Shown in pieces: positions 16,819 to 25,028 of a DNA stretch of 64,000 bases; the stretch's first letter is position 1, and each line of letters opens with the position of its first letter. A program made the position numbers and the translations under genes. The notes beneath the pieces were generated by a model. That model was not told the DNA's origin, did no database searches, and saw nothing but the letters and a program-made list of their open reading frames with translations. The stretch is from Ramlibacter pinisoli (lineage in GTDB: Bacteria > Pseudomonadota > Gammaproteobacteria > Burkholderiales > Burkholderiaceae_C). The stretch lies in contig NZ_WSEL01000009.1 of NCBI RefSeq assembly GCF_009758015.1, positions 2,179,005 to 2,243,004 on the forward strand, written 5' to 3'.

Positions 16819-18339
16819 TCAGGCGGCGACGCCGGCCTGGTCGAGGGTGCGCAGCGCGGTCTTGAGGACCTTGCCGTAGTTGTTCTTGGGCAGCTCGTCC
16901 ATCAGCCGGTAGTGGCGCGGGCGCTTGAAGCGGGCGATGCTGTCCAGGCAGAGGGCGTCGAGTTCGGCGGTGTCGAGGGCGGCCCCCGGGCGCGGCACCA
17001 CGAAGGCCACCACCTCCTCGCCCCACTCGGCATGCGGGCGGCCGACCACCGCCACCTCGCGCACCGCCGGGTGGCGCAGCAGCACCTCCTCGACCTCGCG
17101 GGGGTAGATGTTGGAGCCGCCGCTGATGATCAGGTCCTTGGAGCGATCCATCAGGGTCAGGAAGCCGTCGCCATCGAGCGCGCCGACGTCGCCGGTGTGC
17201 AGCCACCCGCCCTGCAGCGCCTGCGCCGTCGCCTCGGGGTTGCCCCAGTAACCGGCCATCACGGTGTCGCCGCGCACCAGCACCTCGCCGGCATCGCCGG
17301 GCGGCGCCGCCACCCGTACCTCGACCGCGCTCTGGGCCACGCCGACCGAGGCGAGCCGCTGTGCATGGCGCGGGTGCGCGGTGTCGGTCAGCTGCGAGCG
17401 CGCCAGCACGGTGATGCCCATCGGGCACTCGCCCTGGCCGTAGATCTGGACGAAGCGCGGCCCCAGCACGGCCAGCGCCTGCTCGATGTCGGCGGCGTAC
17501 ATGGGGGCGCCGCCGTAGACGATGGTCTTGATGCCGTCGCCGCCGCTGCCCTGCGCCTGCGCGCCCTCCACCAGCCGCTTGACCATGGTCGGCGCGGCGA
17601 ACAGCGACACGTGGCGCAGCCGCGCCGCCAGCCGCAGCACCTCGGCCGGATCGAAGCCGCCGGAGGCGGGCACCACGTGGCGCGCCCCGGCCAGCACGTG
17701 CGGCACGCAGTACAGGCCGGCGCCGTGCGACATCGGGGCCGCATACAGGCTGGCGTCCTGGCGCGCGATCGGGTCGACGTCGGCCAGATAGCACAGGGCC
17801 ATGGCCAGCAGGTTGCGGTGCGTGATCATCACGCCCTTGGGCCGGCCGGTGGTGCCCGAGGTGTAGAACAGCCAGGCCGTGTCCTGCGGCTCGCGCCCGG
17901 CTGGCTCGCACGCCGCGTCGCCGAACAGGCGCGGGTAGTCGGCGCCGTCGACGTCGACGACGGTCCGCAAGGCAGGCAGGCGCGGCGCCGCCGCGCGCAG
18001 CGCGCCGGCAGCGTCGGCATCGGTGAACAGCACCCGGGCCCCGCTGTCGGCCAGGATGAACTCGACCTCGCGCGGGTGCAGCTTGGCGTTGACGGGCACG
18101 ACGGCCAGGCCGGCCATCCAGGCGCCCCACAGCAGGTCGAGGTACTCCGGGCGATTGCGCAGCAGGATGGCGACCCGCTCACCCGGCGCCAGGGCCAGGG
18201 CACCCTGCAGGCCGGCACCGAGTTGCGCCGCCCGGCGCGCGAAGCCGGCGTAGTCGAGCAGCACGCGCTCGCCCAGCAGCACCGCCGGGTCGCCCGGGGC
18301 AACCCGGGCCGCGCGCACCAGCAGCTGCGCGACGTTCAT
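16819..18339 (-). CDS. Acyl-CoA synthetase (AMP-binding family)
   Basis: A 506-residue adenylate-forming enzyme. The P-loop is TAWLFYTSGTTGRPKGVMITH (about 163-183), the A5 motif IYGQGECPMG (about 290) replaces the usual Y-G-x-T-E, GWLHTGDVG and DRSKDLIISGGSNIYP are the A7/A8 hinge motifs, and NNYGKVLK holds the catalytic lysine. Such enzymes activate a carboxylic acid as its CoA thioester. It is the first gene of the leftward operon, following a 198-base gap with a candidate operator. The acid substrate is probably what the operon's ABC importer takes up (inference). Confidence 0.88.
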   Translation of the reverse strand: MNVAQLLVRAARVAPGDPAVLLGERVLLDYAGFARRAAQLGAGLQGALALAPGERVAILLRNRPEYLDLLWGAWMAGLAVVPVNAKLHPREVEFILADSGARVLFTDADAAGALRAAAPRLPALRTVVDVDGADYPRLFGDAACEPAGREPQDTAWLFYTSGTTGRPKGVMITHRNLLAMALCYLADVDPIARQDASLYAAPMSHGAGLYCVPHVLAGARHVVPASGGFDPAEVLRLAARLRHVSLFAAPTMVKRLVEGAQAQGSGGDGIKTIVYGGAPMYAADIEQALAVLGPRFVQIYGQGECPMGITVLARSQLTDTAHPRHAQRLASVGVAQSAVEVRVAAPPGDAGEVLVRGDTVMAGYWGNPEATAQALQGGWLHTGDVGALDGDGFLTLMDRSKDLIISGGSNIYPREVEEVLLRHPAVREVAVVGRPHAEWGEEVVAFVVPRPGAALDTAELDALCLDSIARFKRPRHYRLMDELPKNNYGKVLKTALRTLDQAGVAA

Positions 18340-18537
18340 GCGCGGCCTCGCGGCCCCTGGGGGACCGACCGGCGAACGATCCTGCGCGCAGCACCGACCA
18401 TGCGTTGTCTCCTGCTGGCCCGCCGTCGTGCGCGGCGGGTCCGTGGTGCCGAAAATGATCGCGTCCGCCGCCGGGCGTGGATAGTCGTAGGACTACCCTA
18501 TGGGGTTTGTACCGAGGGCCGCGCGCCGCACCCGGCC
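18340..18537 (-). promoter_or_regulatory. Operon promoter region with inverted repeat
   Basis: 198 bases between two leftward acyl-CoA synthetase genes. At 18482-18495 lies TAGTC-GTAG-GACTA, perfect 5-base arms around 4 bases, next to a second small palindrome CCCTATGGGG (18496-18505). On the gene strand this reads GTAGTCCTACGACTATCC. LuxR/NarL-type regulators bind inverted repeats of this size, and the PAS-LuxR gene at 10275 is at the other end of the operon. The link is inference; no clear -35/-10 pair was found. Confidence 0.4.
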
Positions 18538-20097
18538 TCAGGCGAAGTGCCGCTGGTGCGCCAGGCGCAGGTCGCGCTTGAGGAGCTTGCCGCTCGGGTT
18601 CTTGGGCAGCGACGCTGCCAGCACCACCGCCTTGGGGCGCTTGAAGCCGGCCAGCCGCTCCTCGCAGTGCGCCAGCACGTCGGCCTCGGTCAGCGCCTGG
18701 CCGGCCTTGGGCACGATGACGGCGATCACGGCCTCGACCCAGCGCGGGTGCGGCACGCCGATCACCGCCACTTCGGACACCGCCGGGTGGCCGTAGATGC
18801 ACTCCTCGACCTCGCGGCTGGCGACGTTCTCGCCGCCGGTCTTGATCATGTCCTTCTTGCGGTCGACCACCGTGATGTAGCCCTCGGCGTCGATGGTGGC
18901 CAGGTCGCCCGAGTGGAACCAGCCGTCCTGGAAGGCGGCGGCCGTGCGCTCGTCGTCGTGGAAGTAGCCCAGCATCAGGTGCGGCGAGCGGTGCACGATC
19001 TCGCCCACCTCGCCCGGGGCGACGTCGCGCAGCGCCTCGTCGACCACCCGGGTCTCGACGTTGAGCACGGCGCGGCCGCAGGAGCCGGGCTTGCGCAGCT
19101 GATCCTCGGGGCCCAGCATGGTGGCCAGCGGCGCGATCTCGGTCTGGCCGTACAGGTTCCAGAAGCCCACCTGCGGCAGCCGGCGCGCCATCTCGCGCAG
19201 CACCTCCACCGGCATGATCGAGGCCCCGTAGTAGCCCTTGCGCAGCGCCGACAGGTCGGTGGCGTCGAACGCCGGCGCGCGCAGCAGCGCGATCCACACC
19301 GTCGGCGGGGCGAAGAACGAGGTGATGCGGTGCCGCTGCAGCAGCGGCAGCAGGTTGTCGGGCGTCGGCTTCGCGGTGACGATGCTGGTGGCGCCGACGT
19401 AGACGCAGGGGCCGAGGAAGGCGTCGAGCTGGGCGCAGTGGTACAGCGGCAGCGCGTGCAGCATCACGTCGCCGGTGGCGATGCTGGCGTCGACCGCGCA
19501 GCTGGCGTACTGCCAGATCACCGCATCGTGCGTGAGCATGGCGCCCTTGGGGCTGGACTCGGTGCCGCTGGTGTAGACGATCTGGGCCAGGTCGCCGGCC
19601 TGCACCGGGCACTCGAGCGGCGTGCCGGCGCTGCGCGCCAGCTCGTCGAACGACACCATGCCGGCCACCGGGTCGGTGGCCTCCTCGGACGGCAGCCAGA
19701 TGAACTGGCGCACCACGGTGTCGCGCGCGGCCGCCTGCCGCGCCACCTCGGCCAGGCCGCTGTCGGTGGCCAGCACGCCGGCCTGGGCATGGCGCAGGAT
19801 GTACGCGACCTCCTCGGCCTGCAGCATGAAGTTGATCGGCACCAGCACGGCACCCAGCCGGGCGAGGGCGAAGCGCAGCGCGGCGAACCCGTGCGAGTTG
19901 CGCGCCAGCACCGCGACCCGGCTGCCGTCGGCCACGCCGATGCCGGCCAGGCCGGCGGCGACGCGGTCGACCACCGCGTCGAACTCACGGAAGGTCCAGC
20001 TGGTGGCGCCGCAGACCAGCCCGGTCTTGTCCGGCAGGCGATGCGCGGTGCGGCGCAGCAGGTCGGCCAGGGTCTGGCGGCGGACGGCAGGATGCAT
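18538..20097 (-). CDS. Acyl-CoA synthetase (AMP-binding family)
   Basis: A 519-residue adenylate-forming enzyme. The P-loop is the variant IVYTSGTESSPKGAMLTH (about 173-190; E-S-S instead of T-G-R/K), A5 is NLYGQTEIAPLAT, A7 is GWFHSGDLATID, A8 is DRKKDMIKTGGENVASREVE, and the catalytic lysine lies in NPSGKLLKRDL. It resembles long/medium-chain fatty-acid or aryl-CoA ligases. The start is the ATG ending at 20097; the upstream extension lacks similarity. It is separated from the next operon by 198 bases and is probably transcribed alone. Confidence 0.87.
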   Translation of the reverse strand: MHPAVRRQTLADLLRRTAHRLPDKTGLVCGATSWTFREFDAVVDRVAAGLAGIGVADGSRVAVLARNSHGFAALRFALARLGAVLVPINFMLQAEEVAYILRHAQAGVLATDSGLAEVARQAAARDTVVRQFIWLPSEEATDPVAGMVSFDELARSAGTPLECPVQAGDLAQIVYTSGTESSPKGAMLTHDAVIWQYASCAVDASIATGDVMLHALPLYHCAQLDAFLGPCVYVGATSIVTAKPTPDNLLPLLQRHRITSFFAPPTVWIALLRAPAFDATDLSALRKGYYGASIMPVEVLREMARRLPQVGFWNLYGQTEIAPLATMLGPEDQLRKPGSCGRAVLNVETRVVDEALRDVAPGEVGEIVHRSPHLMLGYFHDDERTAAAFQDGWFHSGDLATIDAEGYITVVDRKKDMIKTGGENVASREVEECIYGHPAVSEVAVIGVPHPRWVEAVIAVIVPKAGQALTEADVLAHCEERLAGFKRPKAVVLAASLPKNPSGKLLKRDLRLAHQRHFA

Positions 20098-20241
20098 GCG
20101 GGTCTCCCAGTGCGGCCCAGTATCCCGCCGGCCGTGGCGCGTGCGGCGCGGGGAAAACACGGAGCGCATGGAAGCCGTCATGCCGGGTTGGACCGACATG
20201 ACGGGAACAGGGAGACCTGACGGGGGGCCGGAGCTGGCTGC

Positions 20242-20529
20242 TCAGCCGTCGCCGAGCGGGCCCGAGGGCCGGCCGAGCGGAATGGCCGGGTCGATGCGCC
20301 GCTTGTAGTGCGCATAGTCCGCCGGCGCATCGGCCACGCCGGCCTGCCCCACGGCATCGGGCAGCTCGGACTGCAGGCTGACGTGGCTCACGCGCTCGCC
20401 GGCGCGGCGGCGCTGGCGCTGCGCCTCGGCACAGCGCAGCGCCTCGTTGAGCTGGTCGGCGCCGAACACCGCGTGCTGCGCCACCGGCGCGCCGGACGCC
20501 GGGGTTTCGAGCCAGTAGACGACGATCAC
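20242..20529 (-). CDS. Small hypothetical protein
   Basis: A 95-residue reading frame that starts with GTG (ending at 20529) and begins V-I-V-V-Y-W-L-E-T-P. The middle is E-A-L-R-C-A-E-A-Q-R-Q-R-R-R and the C terminus is Pro/Gly-rich. It is soluble with no signal or membrane segment. It follows the zinc-ribbon gene by 26 bases in the same direction, so it may be the last gene of the tartrate dehydratase operon. No Shine-Dalgarno sequence is obvious. I do not recognise a family; it may or may not be a real gene. Confidence 0.45.
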   Translation of the reverse strand: MIVVYWLETPASGAPVAQHAVFGADQLNEALRCAEAQRQRRRAGERVSHVSLQSELPDAVGQAGVADAPADYAHYKRRIDPAIPLGRPSGPLGDG

Positions 20530-20555
20530 GCTGCCATTGTGGCTCGGCGCCACCC

Positions 20556-20948
20556 TCAGCCGCGCGGGTCGACCACGAGCGCCGCGTCCAACTCGCGGAT
20601 GCGGTCCTCGCGGTAGTAGCCGCCGTACTCGGTCCAGCGCAGGAAGGCGCGGCCGCAGGCGCTGCACTGCAGGACGTCGCTCTTGTTGTAGGGATGGAAG
20701 GCCGGCGCGATCGGCGCGTCGGCCGACCAGGTGCGGGTGCCGCCCGGGTGCCATTCCTCCACGGTGGGCTCGTAGACCTCCGGGTCGCGCAGGGTGCCGA
20801 CCTGGCGCAGCACGCTGGCGTCGAAGCCGCCGGGCAGGGCCTCCCAGCCGGGGCAGTGCAGGCCGCCGCAGGCCGGGCAGCGTCCGTCCGGGCGGCGCGC
20901 GCCGGCCAGGCGCACCAGGTCGGCGGCCGTGAGCAGCGCGCTGCTCAC
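20556..20948 (-). CDS. Zinc-ribbon protein coupled to tartrate dehydratase
   Basis: A 130-residue protein that starts at a GTG overlapping the stop codon of the tartrate dehydratase by four bases. It has C-P-A-C-G-G-L-H-C (about 24-32) and C-S-A-C-G (about 89-93), four cysteines that could form one zinc ribbon, plus an E-Y-G-G-Y-Y-R-E-D-R-I-R segment. Conserved charged residues suggest an intracellular protein. I do not recognise a named family. The overlap with tarD implies co-translation and a related job. Confidence 0.65.
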   Translation of the reverse strand: MSSALLTAADLVRLAGARRPDGRCPACGGLHCPGWEALPGGFDASVLRQVGTLRDPEVYEPTVEEWHPGGTRTWSADAPIAPAFHPYNKSDVLQCSACGRAFLRWTEYGGYYREDRIRELDAALVVDPRG

Positions 20949-22111
20949 GAGGCCAGCGCCCGCATCTCGCGGATCAGGTCGGCCTTGCCCTCGAAGCCGA
21001 TGCCGGGCAACTCGGGCAGCGTGACGTAACTGTTCTCCACCTTCACGCCGTCGGGAAAGCCCCCGTACGGCTGGAACAGGTCGGGATAGGACTCGTTGCC
21101 GCCCAGCCCCAGCCCGGCGGCGATGGCCAGCGACATCTGGTGGCCGCCGTGCGGGATGCAGCGACTGGGCGACCAGCCGTGCTGGCGCAGCATGTCCAGC
21201 GTGCGCAGGTACTCCACCAGTCCGTAGCTGAGCGCGCAGTCGAACTGCAGCCAGTCGCGGTCGGGGCGCATGCCGCCGTGGCGCACCAGGTTGCGCGCGT
21301 CCTGCATGGAGAACAGGTTCTCGCCGGTGGCCATCGGGTTCTTGTAGTAGTTGCGCAGCGTGGCCTGCAGTTCGTAGTCGAGCGGGTCGCCGGCCTCCTC
21401 GTACCAGAACAGGTCGTAGCGGGACAGCGCCTTGGCATAGGCGATGGCGGTGTCGAGGTCGAAGCGGCCGTTGGCATCGACCGCCAGCCGCTGGCCGTCC
21501 TGCAGGATGGACAGCACCGAGTCGATGCGGCGCAGGTCCTCGTCGAGCGAGGCGCCGCCGATCTTCATCTTGACGACCGAGTAGCCGCGGTCGAGATAGC
21601 GGCGCATCTCGTCCTTCAGCTGCGTGTCGTCCTTGCCCGGGTAGTAGTAGCCGCCGGCGGCATAGACGAACACCTTGCGGTCGGGCGTGCCGGTTCCGTA
21701 GCGCTGCGCCAGCAGCTGGTACAGCGGCACGCCGGCGATCTTCGCGACCGCGTCCCACACCGCCATGTCGATGGTGCCGATGGCCACCGAGCGCTCGCCG
21801 TGGCCGCCCGGCTTCTCGTTGCGGAACAGCGTGGCCCAGATGCGGTGCGGGTCCAGGTTGGTGCCGGCGTCGTCGACCAGGCTGGCCGGGTCGGCCTCGA
21901 GCAGGCGCGGGAAGAAGCGCTCGCGCATCAACGCGCCCTGGCCGTAGCGGCCGTTGGAGTTGAAGCCGTAGCCCACCACCGGCCGGCCGTCGCGCACCAC
22001 GTCGGTGACGACGGCGACCAAGCTGAGGGTCATCTTGCTGAAGTCGATGTAGGCGTTGCGGATCGGCGAGGCGATCGGGCGGGTGGATTCGTGCAGGGCG
22101 ACGATCTTCAT
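20945..22111 (-). CDS. tarD: D(-)-tartrate dehydratase (enolase superfamily)
   Basis: A 388-residue enolase-superfamily enzyme. Nearly every segment matches what I recall of Bradyrhizobium TarD: ITKPISSPIRNAYIDF-like opening, GYGFNSNGRYGQG, NEKPGGHGERSVA, the base motif VVKMKIGG (K-x-K, about 183), AVDANGRFD (first metal Asp), WYEEAGDPLDY, ATGENLFS (third ligand) and CIPHGGHQMSL (catalytic His, about 322). It would dehydrate D-tartrate to oxaloacetate. The 4-base overlap with the zinc-ribbon gene downstream suggests coupled expression. Confidence 0.88.
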   Translation of the reverse strand: MKIVALHESTRPIASPIRNAYIDFSKMTLSLVAVVTDVVRDGRPVVGYGFNSNGRYGQGALMRERFFPRLLEADPASLVDDAGTNLDPHRIWATLFRNEKPGGHGERSVAIGTIDMAVWDAVAKIAGVPLYQLLAQRYGTGTPDRKVFVYAAGGYYYPGKDDTQLKDEMRRYLDRGYSVVKMKIGGASLDEDLRRIDSVLSILQDGQRLAVDANGRFDLDTAIAYAKALSRYDLFWYEEAGDPLDYELQATLRNYYKNPMATGENLFSMQDARNLVRHGGMRPDRDWLQFDCALSYGLVEYLRTLDMLRQHGWSPSRCIPHGGHQMSLAIAAGLGLGGNESYPDLFQPYGGFPDGVKVENSYVTLPELPGIGFEGKADLIREMRALAS

Positions 22112-22211
22112 GCACCGATCTTCGCCGATCCGCCCGCCTCGGCCGCGCGGGTGGTGTTGCCGCGCGGTCGAAAGCGCTACAGTGGCGCCTCCGCCCGACC
22201 AAACCTCCCGC

Positions 22212-23351
22212 ATGACCAGCCCGCGCCACGACCAGGCCACGCTCGAAGCCGCGATCGATCGCATGGGCCGGCTGGCCAAGGAGGTGCGCACGCTGGACGT
22301 GAGCATCCTGCGCGACCGCTGGGACACGCGGCTGGAGTCGCTGCAGAAGCGCATCAACGACGCCCTGGCCGACGCGCTGGGTCACGGCACGCCGGAGTAC
22401 CGCGAGCACCGGGTGGCGCTGGAGGCGACGCTGGACACCAGCTTCGGCGACCGCTACTCCACCGAGGAACTGCAGGACAGCCTGCGCAAGGCGCTCGATG
22501 CCGCCGCCGTCAACCTGAAGTCGGCCGGCAAGGTGCTCGCCGAACGGCTGGCGCAGGCGGGTCCGGCCAAGCAAGCATCGACCAAGGCGGCCCCGCCGCC
22601 GCCGGCCACGCCCAAGCCGGCCCCGGCCGCCACGCCCGCACCGACGTCGGCTCCCGCGCCGTCGCCCAGACCGACACCCGCACCGACCCCGGTGCCAACA
22701 CCCGTCCCCACTCCGGTACCAACACCGGCGCCGACGCCGACACCCGCCGCCACGCCAGCACCGACGCCGGCATCCGCCGTCGCGTCCGGCCGCGACGACG
22801 ACTCCTTCTTCGATTCCACCGTGTCCGCCACGCTGGAGACCGAAGTCCCGCCCACCACCGCCAAGACCGCCCCCATGCCCATGTCCCAGCCTTCCACGCC
22901 CGCCGCTGCCACCGACGCACGCCGCGTCGCCATCGTCAGCAGCATCGGTGATGCGGCGGCCCGGTCGGTCGCCGGCTTCGTCGAGCAGCTCGGGCTGGAA
23001 CCGGTGCTGGTGGGCGATGGGCCGGTCAGCGACGACACCACCTTCGTCGACCGCCTGGAGGGAACGCGCGGCGCCGCCTACGCCATCGTGCTGGTGACGC
23101 CGGCCGGTCTGGCCGCCGAACCGGGCACGTCCGGCCCGCGCACCGAGACCCTGCTGGAGATCGGTTTCCTGTTCGGCGTGCTGGGGCGCCGCAAGGTGCT
23201 GTTCCTGGTCGACGGCAAGCCGTCGGTCGCCGCCGAGCTCAAGGACATGGTGCTGGTGCACACCCGCGACGAGGGCGACCTGTGGCGCCTGCTGGTCGCG
23301 CGCGAGATGCGCAAGGCCGGCCTCGACGTCGACATGAACCGCGCGCTCTGA
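22212..23351 (+). CDS. TIR-like nucleotide-binding domain protein with Pro-Thr linker
   Basis: A 379-residue protein in three parts. Residues 1-118 are helical and charged (no known domain). Residues 120-190 are a Pro/Ala/Thr linker with repeated P-T-P-V. Residues 237-379 match the TIR-like domain of PF10137 (CAP12/Pycsar effector type): RRVAIVSSIGD, a VEQLGLEPVLV helix-strand, AAYAIVLVTPAGL, then TETLLEIGFLFGVLGRRKVLFLVDG with the probable catalytic Glu316, and the tail LLVAREMRKAGLDVDMN. Known relatives degrade NAD in phage defence, but no cyclase, SAVED or CD-NTase partner lies beside it. TACAGT at 22178-22183 is a likely -10. It is divergent from tarD. Confidence 0.75.
   Translation: MTSPRHDQATLEAAIDRMGRLAKEVRTLDVSILRDRWDTRLESLQKRINDALADALGHGTPEYREHRVALEATLDTSFGDRYSTEELQDSLRKALDAAAVNLKSAGKVLAERLAQAGPAKQASTKAAPPPPATPKPAPAATPAPTSAPAPSPRPTPAPTPVPTPVPTPVPTPAPTPTPAATPAPTPASAVASGRDDDSFFDSTVSATLETEVPPTTAKTAPMPMSQPSTPAAATDARRVAIVSSIGDAAARSVAGFVEQLGLEPVLVGDGPVSDDTTFVDRLEGTRGAAYAIVLVTPAGLAAEPGTSGPRTETLLEIGFLFGVLGRRKVLFLVDGKPSVAAELKDMVLVHTRDEGDLWRLLVAREMRKAGLDVDMNRAL
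22671..22745 (+). repeat. Pro-Thr coding repeat in TIR-like gene
   Basis: About 75 bases of short tandem repeat encode P-T-P-A/V units (residues 154-178). The codons for the repeated T-P-V-P units differ at third positions, so the repeat is under protein-level selection or is old, not a recent slippage product. It makes a flexible linker between the helical N-terminal part and the TIR-like domain. Confidence 0.7.
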
Positions 23352-23466
23352 GCGCCCTCGCGGCCCGGCTGCCGATGGGCCGGGCGCACGCGGGTGGGCC
23401 CGATTGCGCCCACCGGCCATTTCTGCGACAAGTCCCTGGTTGCATGCCAACGCAAGGAGACATCCG

Positions 23467-24414
23467 ATGAGACAACTGCTCGCCGCCCTCGGCCTCGCCC
23501 TGGCGGCGCCGCTGGCACTGGCCCAGGCCTGCCCCGACCGGAACGTGAACTACTGGCAGGCGTTCCCGCCGGGCGGCGAGTCGGACCTGTCGGCGCGCCA
23601 CCAGCAGGTGCTGCTGAAGAAGAAGTGCCCGGCCGTCGAGACCATCATCCAGTACAAGGCCGGCGCCGGCGGGGCGCTGATGTGGACGCAGATCAACCAG
23701 CTGCCCGGCGACGGCGCCAACGTGGTGGGCATCAACCTGCCGCACATCGTGTTCCAGCCGATCGAGGGGCAGGTCCAGTACAAGACCCAGGACATCGTGC
23801 CGGTGTTCTGGTTCCACTACACGCCCGACATCCTGGTGGTGCCCGAGTCCAGCCCGATCAAGTCGTTCCAGGACTTCCTGCAGGCGGCCAAGGCCAGCCC
23901 CGGCAAGCTGAGCCTGGGCGGGTCGGGCCTGAACTCGGCCAACCACGCGGCCCACGAGCGCCTGAACGCCGCCTTCGGCGTCAAGACCATCTACGTGCCG
24001 TTCAAGGGCACCGGCGACATGGCCACCTCGGTCATCGGCTCCCAGGTCGACGGCGCCATGACCTATACGCCGTTCGCCATCGCCAACAAGGGCCGCATCC
24101 GGCCGCTGGCGGTGGCGATGGACAAGCGCCATCCGCTCATGCCCGACGTTCCCACGTTCCGCGAACTGGGTATCGACTGGGTCGACGGCGCCTACCGCGG
24201 CATCGGCGTGCCCAAGTCCACCCCGCCGGCCGAGCGCAAGCGCCTGTCGGACATGTGGATGGCGCTGAACACCGACGCCGAGATGAAGGACCTGGCCGCC
24301 AAGGCCGGCTTCGAGCTGGTCAACATCGGGCTGGAGCAGATGGACGGCTTCATGGCCGAGAAGACCAAGCTGTACACCGAGGGCGCGACCCGGCTGGGCC
24401 TGGGCAAGAAGTAA
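23467..24414 (+). CDS. Bug/TctC-type solute receptor, divergent
   Basis: A 315-residue exported protein: a signal peptide (ALA-QACPDR), then NYWQAFPPGGESDLSARHQ in place of the usual V-P-x-x-P-G-G-x-x-D, VETIIQYKAGAGGALMW, LGGSGLNSANHAAHERL and PDVPTFRELGIDWVDGAYRGIGVPKSTPPAERKRL. The fold is Bug, but the N terminus and cysteine pair (Cys 22 and about 53) are atypical. Strong AAGGAGA precedes the ATG. It is followed after 12 bases by a Mut7-C gene. The ligand is unknown. Confidence 0.85.
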   Translation: MRQLLAALGLALAAPLALAQACPDRNVNYWQAFPPGGESDLSARHQQVLLKKKCPAVETIIQYKAGAGGALMWTQINQLPGDGANVVGINLPHIVFQPIEGQVQYKTQDIVPVFWFHYTPDILVVPESSPIKSFQDFLQAAKASPGKLSLGGSGLNSANHAAHERLNAAFGVKTIYVPFKGTGDMATSVIGSQVDGAMTYTPFAIANKGRIRPLAVAMDKRHPLMPDVPTFRELGIDWVDGAYRGIGVPKSTPPAERKRLSDMWMALNTDAEMKDLAAKAGFELVNIGLEQMDGFMAEKTKLYTEGATRLGLGKK

Positions 24415-24426
24415 GCTGGGGCGGCG

Positions 24427-24936
24427 ATGCCGCCCGCCGCGCCCGTCCCCGCCGCGCCCCCCGTCGGATTCGCCGCCGACGCCATGCTGGCGCGGCTGGC
24501 GCGCTGGCTGCGCACCCTGGGCTACGACACCAGCCTCGATCCGGCGCTGGACGATCCGGCGCTGGTGCGCCAGGCCGACGCGCAGCAGCGCATCCTGCTC
24601 ACGCGCGACCGCCGGCTGCTGCGCGACCTGCGGCCACGGCAGGCGCTGGCGATCGCCCACGACGCCCCTTTGGCACAGTTGCACCAGGTGGTTACCACCC
24701 TCGCGTTGCCACCGCCGGTCGAACTCTTCACCCGCTGCACCGTCTGCAACACGCCACTGTCGGCGCCGCTGGACGAGCCGCAGCGCGCGCAGCTGCTGCC
24801 GCCCGACGTGCGGGCGCTGGCCGGCCCGGCCCGCCAGTGCCCCGGCTGCGGCCGGGTGTACTGGCCCGGCTCGCACGCGCGCCGCATGCGCGAGGCCATC
24901 GACCGCACCCTGCCCGGCTGGCTAGCTCAGCTGTAA
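24427..24936 (+). CDS. Mut7-C RNase-like protein (PIN-like plus zinc ribbon)
   Basis: A 169-residue Mut7-C domain protein. The N-terminal part has FAADAMLARLARWLRTLGYDT (acidic and Arg residues of the PIN-like fold) and RILLTRDRRLL. The C-terminal part carries a zinc ribbon: C-T-V-C-N near 104 and C-P-G-C-G near 142. Related proteins are RNases or toxins of the PIN class; this single-gene form is widespread and of unknown target. It is soluble, with no signal peptide. It sits 12 bases after the Bug receptor gene. Confidence 0.85.
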   Translation: MPPAAPVPAAPPVGFAADAMLARLARWLRTLGYDTSLDPALDDPALVRQADAQQRILLTRDRRLLRDLRPRQALAIAHDAPLAQLHQVVTTLALPPPVELFTRCTVCNTPLSAPLDEPQRAQLLPPDVRALAGPARQCPGCGRVYWPGSHARRMREAIDRTLPGWLAQL

Positions 24937-25028
24937 GAAGCCCCGCACAGCCTTTGCACCTCGCAACGTCCGGTAACGGCTGAGGCAGCCAAGAATGCCG
25001 GCTTCAACAGCTGAGCAGAGGAGTTTGC

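Noticed and set aside
15856..20220. A 1454-residue open frame on the plus strand
   Set aside because: It is antisense to four well-supported genes (receptor end, FAH, two acyl-CoA synthetases), has low-complexity His/Ala/Arg-rich sequence and no domain. Long antisense frames are common at about 70% G+C.
22671..22745. CRISPR-like or microsatellite array
   Set aside because: The repeats encode P-T-P-V units, vary at third codon positions and have no spacers.
20556..23450. A 964-residue minus-strand frame
   Set aside because: Only its last 130 codons (zinc-ribbon gene) look like a protein. The rest is antisense to the TIR-like gene or out of frame with tarD.
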